From: Oncomelania hupensis
Lineage: Eukaryota; Mollusca; Gastropoda; Littorinimorpha; Pomatiopsidae
Reading direction: 5' to 3'
Assembly: GCA_036898135.1 (NCBI GenBank)
Contig: CM072511.1
Span: 78,623,464 to 78,687,463, forward strand
Length of the DNA stretch: 64,000 nt
A program made the position numbers and the translations under genes. Positions 1 through 10,000 of this stretch are shown here, one piece after another. Position 1 is the first letter of the stretch. The number at the start of each line of letters is the position of its first letter. Below the pieces are notes generated by a model, which was given only the letters and a program-made list of their open reading frames with translations, did no database searches and was not told the DNA's origin.

Positions 1-45
1 TAACACACATAAACAAACGCACACCTATAACACACGCATACACAA

Positions 46-163
46 ACAGCACACACACACAAGCTCACACACACACTCACACACACACACTAACACTAAC
101 GCACGCTCTCAAACCACACACACACACACCCACACCCACACACACACACACACACACACGCGC
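46..163. repeat. Imperfect (AC)n microsatellite
   Basis: CA-dinucleotide tracts with short interruptions, ending in a CGCGCG step at 159-166. The open frames across it are low-complexity artefacts. Confidence 0.9.
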
Positions 164-744
164 GCGCCACTCCTTAGTTTCTCACTCCACAATGACCCGA
201 GCGCAGAAAAAATAAAAAAAGAAGATGACCAGCTAACCAATAGACCGACGGACCGACATGTGGCTCGTTCTGATTCCCCCCACACCCTTCCCTCCCTTCT
301 TCCTCCCCCCTCACCCCCCCCCACCCCCCCCACACCATTTCAAAGAATTTCCACATAAGTTTGGGGAAAAAACACTATAATAAGCGCTGTGTGGTCTCTT
401 GAAGAGCAGAACGCAGCATAGTAGTCTATAATATAGGACTATGCGTTTCGAGCCAGGGCGATAGGGACAGAGCAAAGCTGAGCTTCAGGGATGTATAAAA
501 CCTATAGACGACATTTTGTAAACTATGTGGATGTAGACTACGATCGGACATTCTCTGATACTCAAGATAAGGGACAGAGCCAATGTCTAAAACGTGGAGC
601 GTCAAACTGCATTACGTCACTGACATGTGCATGCGTGCGTGATATGTAGAAGCTTTCCTTGCACGTGCTCATGCCAGCTTACTTAAGTGAAGTGTGTGTG
701 TCAGTATGGGTTAGTGTTTTAGTGTTAGTGTGTTAGTGTTAGTA
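164..744. other. Unique DNA, no gene seen
   Basis: Contains a C-rich pyrimidine stretch at 296-345 and otherwise ordinary AT-balanced sequence. I see no protein similarity, RNA gene or repeat family here. Confidence 0.6.
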
Positions 745-1015
745 TGTGTGCGCGTTTAAGTGTGTGTGTGCGTTAGTGTGTGTGTGTGTGTGTGTATGTG
801 TTAGTATGTGGAGGAGAGCGGGGGAAGAGGAAGAGGGGGGAAAGGAGAGAAGAAAGGTGAGTGTGCCGATGTGTGCCTGTGTATGTATGTGTGTGTATTT
901 GTTTGAGTGTGTGAGTGAGTGGGGAAGGGAGCATTATTGTGTATGCTTATTGACTTGTGTGTGTATGTGTGCGTGCGTGTGTGTGTCTGTGTGTATGTCT
1001 GATATGTGTGATATG
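745..1015. repeat. (GT)n-rich low-complexity region
   Basis: Several GT/GTGC tracts with a purine-rich interruption at about 811-860. It is complementary in composition to the AC tract at the start of the window. Confidence 0.85.
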
Positions 1016-1770
1016 CAGAGGATTTCATGTACATGCTGATGCCAGCATACAGATATGTGTAAGAGAAGGAGTTTAAATATAAATAAATAAATAAATATTA
1101 TTATTATTATAGATATATTAATGTTATGTGTCTGTGAGACCGTGTCTATGTGTAATATGCAGAAACATCTCTTGAATGTGTTGCAGCCAGCATGTGTTCA
1201 CGTGTGTGTGCATTCATGTGTGTGCATTCGTGTGTGTGTGAGTGTTTGTGTGTGTTTGTGTTTGTCCAAATAATTAGCCAATCTAGATGTCACAACATCC
1301 TCTTTAGCATCAGATGTAGACGAAAATTGAAAAAAAAGAAGAGATATAAATAAATTTTAAAAAATCAGAAATTGAAAGTTAAGTGGGAGGTCCCTTTTTT
1401 AAATTATTAAATTACCTACTTATTTAATAAACTAATTTAAATGTTACCAGAACTAATTTTTTTTTTTGATGGAGTAGGCAGAATCGGCCACTTTGGACCA
1501 AGGTCGAGAATGACATTTTAAACCATTCACCAAAATACACACAAACGCTCGCGCTCTTATTTCTTTGTTTGCTTGTTAGTGAGCGCGTGAGTGTGCGTGA
1601 ATGATCGTAAACCGACGTCACGATCATTATTATTTATTTATTTATTTAATTCACTTATTTATAAAGTTTGTGCACGCTAAATTCGAAAGCAACACTTTCA
1701 AAGGTTTGGAAAGTGGTCCGCAAACTCAAAAATAAAAGTAACAAACAGGTCAGCCCATGCCTTTATGTGC
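1016..1770. other. Unique AT-rich DNA with short GT and AAT tracts
   Basis: Short (AAAT)n/(ATT)n at 1078-1110, GT tracts at 1200-1262 and an ATTT tract at 1627-1650. No gene or element was recognised. Confidence 0.55.
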
Positions 1771-1774
1771 ATGG

Positions 1775-4325
1775 GGACATAATCGGAGATTTAAAAAAAA
1801 AATAGTAGCTGATCTTTTGGCCTCTTCTTTTTCTGCAAATTCTTCCTCTGAAAACTATTCTGTCTCTTTTCAAACTATTAAAACACGTAAAGAAAAACAA
1901 CAGTGAAATTTTACCTCTGATAATTCTGAAGTCTACAACATTTCGTTCTCATTAGTTGAGCTTGATGACGCCATTAACAAAAGTGCAGATTCGGCAGTTG
2001 GACCGGATGATGTGCATTATCAATTTCTACGACATTTAACAAGGTACTCATGGTCTCAACTGCTGGACATCTTCAATCAGATTTGGATCACCGGCACCTT
2101 TCCTCCCTCTTGGAGAAAGACCATTATTGTACCCATTCCTAAACCTGGCAAAGACCATACTAATCCAACAAACTAAAGACCAATAGCCTTAACGTCCTGC
2201 TTATGCAAGACGCTGGAAAGAATGGTTTATTCTCGTTTACTGTAGTAGCTCGAAAACAAATAACATATTATCCAACACTCAGTGTGGCTTTCGAAGTGGT
2301 CGAAGTACTGTTGATCACCTGGTGCGACTGGAAACTTTTATCCGTAACGCGTTCGTCCAGAGTGAACATGTCGTTGCCATCATGTTTGATGTGGAAAAAG
2401 CGTACGATACCACATGGAAATTTGGCATTCTTTCAGATTTGCATGTAATGGGACTGAACGGACATTTATCTCTGTTTATATCCAATTTCCTAACGGACCG
2501 AATTTTTCAGGTTAAGGTCGGAGGATTTTTATCAGATATGAGGGAACAGGAGATGGGGGTGCCTCGAGGTAGTATCTTCTCGCTTGCTGTTTAATATTAA
2601 AATAAATAATATTGTTCGTTCAGTGAAACGGGGTATTGACAATTCTTGTTTGTTGATGATTTTGCATTAGTAGCCAAAGGTAAAACCTTGGCATCTGCAG
2701 AACGTCAGCTACAGTTATGTGTCAATGCCGTTGAAGACTGGGTATTACAAAATGGTTTCATTTTTTCTGTAGCAAGAACCGAATGTATGCACTTTTCCAA
2801 GAACCGGGGAATTATTCAAGATCCTAGTATTACTCTCAATAAAACTCCAATAAAAACGGTCCAGCAAGTCAAATTTTTAGGTGTTATTTTTAATCAAATG
2901 TTATCCTTCCTTCCTCATTTGAAAGATTTGAAAACTAACTGTCAACAGGCCTGCAATTTGCTCAAGGTTATCAGTGGTACAGACTGGGGAGCTGACAAGA
3001 AAACTTTATTGCCGACGGTTCGTTAATTAGATCCAAGTTAGACTATGGTTGCATTGTTTGTGGTTCTGCTAGAAAATCTTATCTTAAAATGTTAGATCCA
3101 GTTGCTCATCAGGCATTACGCATTGCTTTGGGTGTTTTTCGCACCTTCCCTTGTGAAAGCCTTTACGTGGAAGCTAACGAACCTCCGCTGGAGCTGAGAC
3201 GTACAAAATTGTCATTGAATTACTATTTAAAATTAAAAACTGATCCCATGAATCCCGCTTATGACTGTGTCCTCATCCCAGATTTTGTGCAGAAATTTGA
3301 AGCCAAACGTAACGCAATTCCTCCGTTTGGCATCAGAATGCAGGCTCATTTGGAAAAAGCAGGCATTGATGTTGCTTCCATCAACGATGATGAGCTTCGG
3401 ACTGAAGCTCCTCCATGGAAATTACGTACCCCAAACATTAACTGGAAACTTTTAACAGACGGGTCAAAGAAAGGAGACTCAGTTGCTGCTGCGTCGGTCT
3501 CTAGACCAACCTTTGCAACAGCGTCTACCTGATTTTTGTTCTGTTGAGCTCAAGGCAATTCATCTAGCTCTGAAACAGGTTTATCAATCCAAAAGAACCT
3601 CGTTTTTAATCACGCCTGATTCACTGTCAGCACTTCAGGCTCTTTCCACGAGAAAGATATCACACCCTTTTCTGGCAGAGATCCATGACCTCCACAGACA
3701 ACTTACTTCTGGGTGTAAAAAGATAGTTTTTATGTGGGTACCCGGTCACATGGGCATCCGCGGCAATATTGCAGTGGACAAAGCGGCTAAAGAAGCTCTG
3801 CATCTCGATTTCCCTTCACAAATTTTTCAGTTTGTTCCTTACTCTGATCTGCGTAGTATGACTGGATCTTATTGTAAACGGCTGTGGCAGACTGACTGGT
3901 CTAACCATATCAATAACAAATTATTTTAAATTCTTCCAGATTTGTCTGCTACTTTGCCAAAATTTGCATTCACTCGCAAAGAAGAAACAGTTTTGTCTCG
4001 CCTTCATATTGGGCATACTTACGTCACCCATAGTTTCCTTTTAAAAGGAGAAGAACCACTATGGTGCTTTGCGTTTGACAAATCCTTTTCCGTTCGCCAT
4101 TTTATGTCTGAATGTGCTGATCTGGTTCATGAAAGAGAGAGATATTTTGGTTCAATTCCTTTTAAAGAGATTTTTAAAGTATGCAATGGTCAACATCTGT
4201 TTCAATTTTTACATGATGTTGGTTTGTTTTATCGCATATATATTGTCTTGTATTGCTGGTTAGATTTTATTGGAAAGAGTGATTTTAGCGACGTTTTTTT
4301 AAATCATATTTAAATTTTAACAGTT
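1775..4325 (+). pseudogene. Decayed I-like non-LTR retrotransposon (RT plus RNase H)
   Basis: Remnant of a LINE ORF2 with its 5' part missing. Translating across frames gives RT signatures in order. A substrate-binding block is near 1998-2030 ([17 protein letters not shown]). A motif resembling MFDVEKAYDTTW lies at about 2380-2415. VPRGSIFSL is at about 2560-2585, and the catalytic FVDD is at about 2647-2658. A C-terminal RNase H follows: the first Asp in LLTDGSKKGD (about 3450-3480), the Glu in VELKAIHLAL, an Asp in PDSLSALQAL, and VPGHMGIRGN with a final Asp at about 3738-3780. LINEs carrying RNase H include the I, Nimb, LOA and R1 groups, and the spacing and wording look most like I/Nimb. 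Stops at about 1903 and 2174 and frameshifts near 2210, 2590, 3025 and 3490 rule out activity. No target duplication could be set because the 5' end is unclear. Confidence 0.85.
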
Positions 4326-4493
4326 TAGTCTGATTTTACTTAATTTTGTGTGGTCCTGGTTCGGCTCATGGCGGTCCGCTGGGCCCTGTGGGCACTGAGT
4401 ATCTAATCCTAATATAATATTCCAAGATAACGTTTCTCTGGTCCTGATTTGGCTCGGGAGAGTCCGCTGGACTTAAAGCAATAATCATGTAAG
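4326..4493 (+). repeat. Two LINE 3' ends in series
   Basis: The I-like LINE 3' UTR reaches a conserved terminus starting GGTCCTGGTTCGGCTC at 4352. A second, related terminus (GGTCCTGATTTGGCTCGGGA, from 4440) follows with the CTTAAAGCAATAATCATGTAA end also seen at 28321 and, on the minus strand, at 29908. Two independent or nested 3' ends are therefore stacked here. Confidence 0.65.
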
Positions 4494-4684
4494 CAATAAT
4501 GATTATGACACTGAACGTAAATCATGTGATAGGTATTTGTTTTCCCCATGTAACTTCTTATGATTACAGTTAGTAAATGGTTAATTCAGTAATATCTTCT
4601 TGATATACTTTTATCCTGTTTTACTGTTTACTGTTTATTGTTGTTATACTGTCCTTTATCGTCTTGTAACATTTATATCTGGCA
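4494..4684. other. Unique flank of LTR element
   Basis: AT-rich sequence between the LINE end and the target duplication of the LTR element. Nothing recognised. Confidence 0.5.
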
Positions 4685-4689
4685 CCATG

Positions 4690-6229
4690 TGTCACGAACT
4701 GGCTAGCTTTAACTCTGCACATTTACTATTTAGCTATGTGTAGTCATTGTACCCTTAGAGAGTCAGTAAGCTACACAGCAGCAATTAAGATTACACAGCA
4801 GACCACACACCGCGAGCCCGACCCACGCGGCGCCGTGACTCAGCACTTGAGCTTTGAATCGGACCGTTTTAACCAATGACCAGCAGGCTAAGTGGGTAGA
4901 GCAGTTTTGACTGTGTCAGAGCCTAACACAGTTTGAATCAGTCGTGTGTGAGACGAGGGAGAAGTAACATCTCCTTAGCTAGCAGAGAACTATCTTCACT
5001 CATAGACCAGGAAGCAGGACTTAGGAATCTTAGAATTCTCTCAAGTCATCACGGGCCTGAACTTGTCAAACAGGTAAATGAACACCCTTCTGTTTCATCG
5101 TGATATATTTGTATTATTGTTGAAATTATGTTTGTGGAATTTGCTATGCATAAATGTGAATTGTTAATCCGAATTTGCGGGACCACGTGGAAGAGCCTAC
5201 CACGAGGTGAAACACGACCGGTTGCGCCGCCATGTTGTATCCCGTACGGAACCACTGTTGTTTAACTTATATGTATGTTTGCAGACCAGTGGCTGTACCA
5301 CTGAATGTTTATAATATTATTAATCCTGTATGTGTATAGTTAGACACGATTGATATTTATGTATGTATAGGAATTTAGAGTGAGATTCCAGTGGAACCCG
5401 GAAGTAGCAGAATGTTCGTCGCTTATGTATAGCGATGTGGAGCTATCACTGAGGGCTACTTGGCTTTCAGTGAGACGCTCTGCACAAACCGATTATTCAG
5501 GGTTGTGCAGAATTTCGTCTCTTATATTACAGACGAGCAGGCGAGCTATCCCGAGCTATCCCGAGCTATCCTGTGCACCCCACTCCACAGAAACGACTAG
5601 TTGGCGGAGTATCCTCTACCGCACAAGACGGAAGGAGCTACCCGGAAAACTCCCTGTCAGACCCCACAGCGTGGCAAGGGAACCCAACTACACAACGACA
5701 CAGGTGGACCAGAAGCTACCTCACAGAAGGACTTCGAACCCCCACTCATGAGTTAAGTGCATAACACGAAGGTGCACTTAAACTGATCAGAACAGGACCA
5801 CAGTAGTCCAACTCTTCAGAAACTGTAAAACGGACCACAGTAGTCCAAATCTACATAAACTTATAGAAAGTGCCCGAGGAAGAAAAACAGCTGCCTAGAC
5901 TATCAGCGATCGAACTATTAGCAGTGACTGAGACTTTTTAAGTTAGATTAGTACTTAGAGAATCTTGTATAGAGTAGAAGAAATAAATGTGTGATTTTAA
6001 CTGTTATCAAGTGGCTGGACTACATATGATTCATAGCCGTGTGAAAGCTAGTGTGACAGTATTCTTTTACCGTTTTTCTATCTATTTCTGTACCCCAACC
6101 TTAACACAGAACGAGCTAAACAAATAAATTTATTAAAGTAATTCATAGGGTGACTTACTAGCAGTTCCCACCGAATAAACGTGAGGGTCCATAATTCCAT
6201 TGTGCAGAGCCCATAAACCCCACGTGACA
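4690..6229 (+). repeat. 5' LTR of copy A
   Basis: 1540 bp, TG...CA ends, same length as the 3' LTR. It contains three tandem copies of GAGCTATCC at about 5548-5575 and two GGACCACAGTAGTCC near-palindromes at about 5797-5850. The ATG-initiated frames inside it are not shared across copies in a way that suggests coding. Confidence 0.96.
5982..5987 (+). promoter_or_regulatory. Candidate polyadenylation signal in LTR
   Basis: AATAAA, repeated at 12577-12582 in the 3' LTR. A second AATAAA lies about 140 bp further on in each LTR (near 6123 and 12718). Which one is used cannot be told from sequence. Confidence 0.45.
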
Positions 6230-6236
6230 CTTTAAT

Positions 6237-6254
6237 TGGCGAGCCTAGCCAGGA
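6237..6254 (+). promoter_or_regulatory. Putative primer-binding site
   Basis: TGGCGAGCCTAGCCAGGA starts with the TGG expected to pair with a tRNA CCA end, 7 nt after the 5' LTR. It is kept in copy B except for one base. I could not match it to a specific tRNA. Confidence 0.45.
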
Positions 6255-6594
6255 TCTGTGTATAATAGGAATTGGGTATAACCGGACCTAAGTACAATAA
6301 AATTAGATAACAGTAGTAGTAGAATAACTTAGAATAGTGGTAACAAGGACTGATCAGTTGGGTGCACTATTCTTTAGTTAAAAACTTGTTTGCTTCAATT
6401 ATTTTTGTGTCTGTATGTTGCATTGTTCTTTTGCAGGTTTTGCTTAAGTAACTGTTGTATGCCATTTGACTCTTGTTTTATTCTATTATTGATTACGAAT
6501 TTGATTGTCTTTGCATTGTTGTTATTGAATTGCAATATTGCTAGTGTATTGGTATTCCACGTGATTCAGAGGTTGTTCATAGACACTTTTGACA

Positions 6595-7023
6595 ATGTCG
6601 GACCCAGTGGCCTTGAGAATGCGCTTCAAGGAATTAGGGGAAGCTTTACACTTAGCAGGGGGAGACCTAATTGCGTATATCAATGCAGAGGTAGAGAAAC
6701 AGGAGGCTAAGGCAGAGAGAGCAGCAGAGAGAGAGGCGAAGAAACTCGAAGCGGCAGAGAGAGCCGCAGAGAGAGAACAGAAAAAAGCAGAATTAGAGGC
6801 AGAGAGAGAGGCAAAGAAATTAGCATTAGAAGCAGAGCAAAAGAAACTAGAGTTAGAAGCAGCAAGAGAACAGAAGAAACTGGAATTAGAAGTAGAACAG
6901 AAGAAGGCAGCGTTAGCAGCAGAGAGAGAAGCAGAAGTTAGGAAATGGGAGTATGAAAGGGCAGAAAAAGAAAAAGAGAGGGAAGAAAAGGAAAAAGAAA
7001 GACAGCATGAGTTAGAGAGCTAA
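6595..7023 (+). CDS. gag: Gag leader: charged coiled-coil N-terminus
   Basis: ATG at 6595 opens a 142-residue frame starting MSDPVALRMRFKELGEAL. This is the first ATG of the gag region and is conserved in copy B at 62482. After about residue 38 the protein is almost entirely E, K, A, R, Q and L in heptad-like repeats (AEREAKKLE-type units), predicting a long coiled coil. The repeats differ in number between copies, with copy B much shorter. The frame stops at 7021-7023. The following gag-pol frame is offset from it and overlaps it by only 13 bases. Copy B reads continuously across this point and has two fewer bases (one AG unit in the AGAGAG run at 7014-7019). The likeliest reading is therefore an AG expansion in copy A that splits Gag. 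A programmed frameshift is the alternative, but I see no canonical slippery heptamer. Confidence 0.85.
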   Translation: MSDPVALRMRFKELGEALHLAGGDLIAYINAEVEKQEAKAERAAEREAKKLEAAERAAEREQKKAELEAEREAKKLALEAEQKKLELEAAREQKKLELEVEQKKAALAAEREAEVRKWEYERAEKEKEREEKEKERQHELES

Positions 7024-7028
7024 GAAGA

Positions 7029-10000
7029 TTGGGATCAGGAGCTTCAAGTTCTTCCTCAACCCCTCCCCACTCAGATCAGCTAGAGGTAGCATCCAACCCT
7101 GTACAAGGAATGTCATTTCCCCTGGGAACATTCAATGAGAGAGAAGAAGGTCTAGATCTCTATCTGACTAGGTTTGAGCATCTAGCAACAGAGTACAAAC
7201 TAGATCCCACTCATTGGTCTTTTAAGCTTAGTCAAGGGCTTAGAGGAAAGGCTTATGACATCTACAGTAAGCTACCGACTGACAGAGTGACTGACTATCA
7301 CAAAGTAAAAGAGGCACTCCTAACGGGATTCGAACTGACAGGAGAATGCTACCGGCAAAAGTTCCGCACCAACCGGAGAGTGAAAGGAGAGAGCTATGCG
7401 CAGTTCGCGGATCGGTTGTCCACAACGCTGGATAAGTGGATTAGCCAGTCAGCCACGGCTAAGACGTATGATGGACTGACAGAACTGTTAGTATGGGAAC
7501 AGCTACGGGAAACCATGACCCCCGAGCTGAGAACATTCTCAGTAGAGCAGGGCGCGGAAAGACTAGAAGATCTGGTCAAGGTCGCAGATAGGTACGTGGC
7601 CGCACACGGAGAAGCCAAGAGCTTCAGGCGAGACCTAAAGCCTAACGGGAAAGAGGCACAGAAACGAAGCCCTAACCGGGAAGAGCGCACCGCGAATAAG
7701 CCGAATAACCCCAGACCTGGGCAAAATAAAGGACCCAACGCGGAATTCGGGAAAAGAGGTCCCGCAGAACAGAGACGGTATTGTTCGTTCTGCAACAGAA
7801 ACAATCACTCCACCGCAGAATGTTTCAAGTTGGCCGCACAACGTAGGGAAGAGCGCGAAAGCCGGCCAGCGCACAGAGTTCTAACTCAAAGCAGCGGTAA
7901 CAAGCCACACACAATCGGAGATCACCCATCGGTGACAGACACGGTCAAGGTCAACGGAAAAGAAGCGAACTGTCTGTATGACACAGGTCTATCATACGAC
8001 GCGATAGTTAGCGAATCTCTTGTATCGCGCGCGGACTTGACAGACAAGACAGTCGACTTACAAGGAGCAGACTTGACGAAACCGACGACTACTTGCCCAA
8101 TAGCATGGATAGAAGTAGAGAGTAGGTACGTCACAGGACGAATCCAAGCAGCTGTTTTACAGAAACCCCTGTATGATCTAGTGCTAGGTTGTAGGTATGT
8201 GTTCTTAGGCACGCCCCCTAAAACTGTAGAGATAGCTGCAGTGCAAACCAGGGCCCAAGCTAAAACCCAACCACCCCAGCCCGAGTTCGCTCCGAATCCA
8301 GGACTCGAAGAGATCAAAACAGCACAGAAAGAAGACACCTCGATAGCGAAGTGCTTCCAGAAGCTACCCAAGGCGCACACACCCCCGCACAAGGGAGACT
8401 TCTACATGGAAGAGGGAGTTCTTCATCGACAAGGAGATGGAGATCACACCCAACTAGTACTACCAGCCACCCTTCGAGCCCAAGTACTAGAACTAGGCCA
8501 CAGCATGCCACTCAGCGGACACATGGGAATTGGAGCCACAGTGCAGAGAATCAGCGCACACTACTATTGGCCAGGAATCACGGAGGATGTCAAGCGCTAC
8601 GTGAAATCTTGCCACCAATGTCAACGATATTCCCTGCGACATCACACCGTACCAGTTACCTTAGGACCATCGGTAGTAGTCGGCGTGCCATTCCAGCAAG
8701 TCTCAGTAGACATAGTAGGACCACTGCCCATGACCAAGAAGCGGAACAGATTTCTACTCACACTCGTCGACGCATGTACGATGTGGTGCGAAGCAGTCCC
8801 GGTGCCAGCGATCGACACCAAGAAGATTGCAGATGCACTCATCGCCATCTTTACCAGAGTCGGATTCCCGGACAGCATTAGAACGGACAACGGATCTCAG
8901 TTCACCGGCCGCCTGATGCAAGACGTGTTCGAGTTGATACAAGTTCATCACATTCGCACACCACCATACCACCCAGCCAGCAACGGACAAGTAGAAAGAC
9001 TGAATGGAACCCTTCTCACCATACTCAGGAAAGTCGCCGACGACAATCCAGAAGCGTGGGACACCTACGTGAATGCGGCACTTTTCGCATACCGAGAAAC
9101 GCCCCATGCAGCCACAGGCTACACCCCGTCAACATTGCTATTCGGCAGACCTCTAGCAGGACCGCTAGAAGCCCTACGCAGAAGTTGGACGGAGGCCAAG
9201 ATAGACGACACACCAAGAGGTGCCACCAAGTACGTCGCAGACCTGCAGGAAACCCTCAAAGCAACGTGGAAGAAAGCTGGTGAAGCACTGAAGAAGGCAA
9301 GAGCCCGTCAGGCGAAGTACTACAACCGCCACGCGAAGGACAGAGAACTGCAAGTCGGCGATCAAGTGCTACTCTTACTTCCAAGTGGAACCAACAAGCT
9401 GGACATCGCTTGGAGAGGACCGTACCGGGTGACTGCCAAGAATTCCAAGACAGTCTACCAAGTAGAGGTGAACGGGAGAGCCCGATACCACCACATCAAT
9501 CTCCTCAAGAAGTATACGGACAGACCAGCGACCCCCAGCACTCACAACTTGTTAGCCATCGCCATCGCGGAAGAAGGAGAAAGCATGGAGACCAATGCAG
9601 TAGAGTATCCCCTGCACTCCAAAGAAACCTACAAAGACGTGATACTCAACGGAGACCTAGCCGCTAACCAGCGACAGCAAGCACTACAGGTCATTCGCCA
9701 ACATCAGACTGTGCTCACAGACCGACCAGGGAGGACAGACCTCGTCGAAGTAACCTTAACGGTGACCGACCCAACACCCGTCCGCCAGAAGCTCTACCCG
9801 ATGCCACTGTCTCAGCAGCGAGCCATCAAGGAAGAGATAGACACCTTACTGGCAGCCGGAATCATCTCAGAGTCTACCTCACCCTACAGCGCAGGCACGG
9901 TATTGTTGCGAAAACCCAACGGAGAGCATCGACTGTGCATCGACTTCAGACTCCTGAATACGGTAACGCAGTTCCAGCCAGAGCCACTCCCGGACCAGAC

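Noticed and set aside
5049..5751. Protein frames inside the LTRs (68 and 123 codons, repeated at 11644-12346)
   Set aside because: They repeat only because the LTRs repeat. They are disrupted or shifted in the solo LTR and copy B LTRs and match nothing known.
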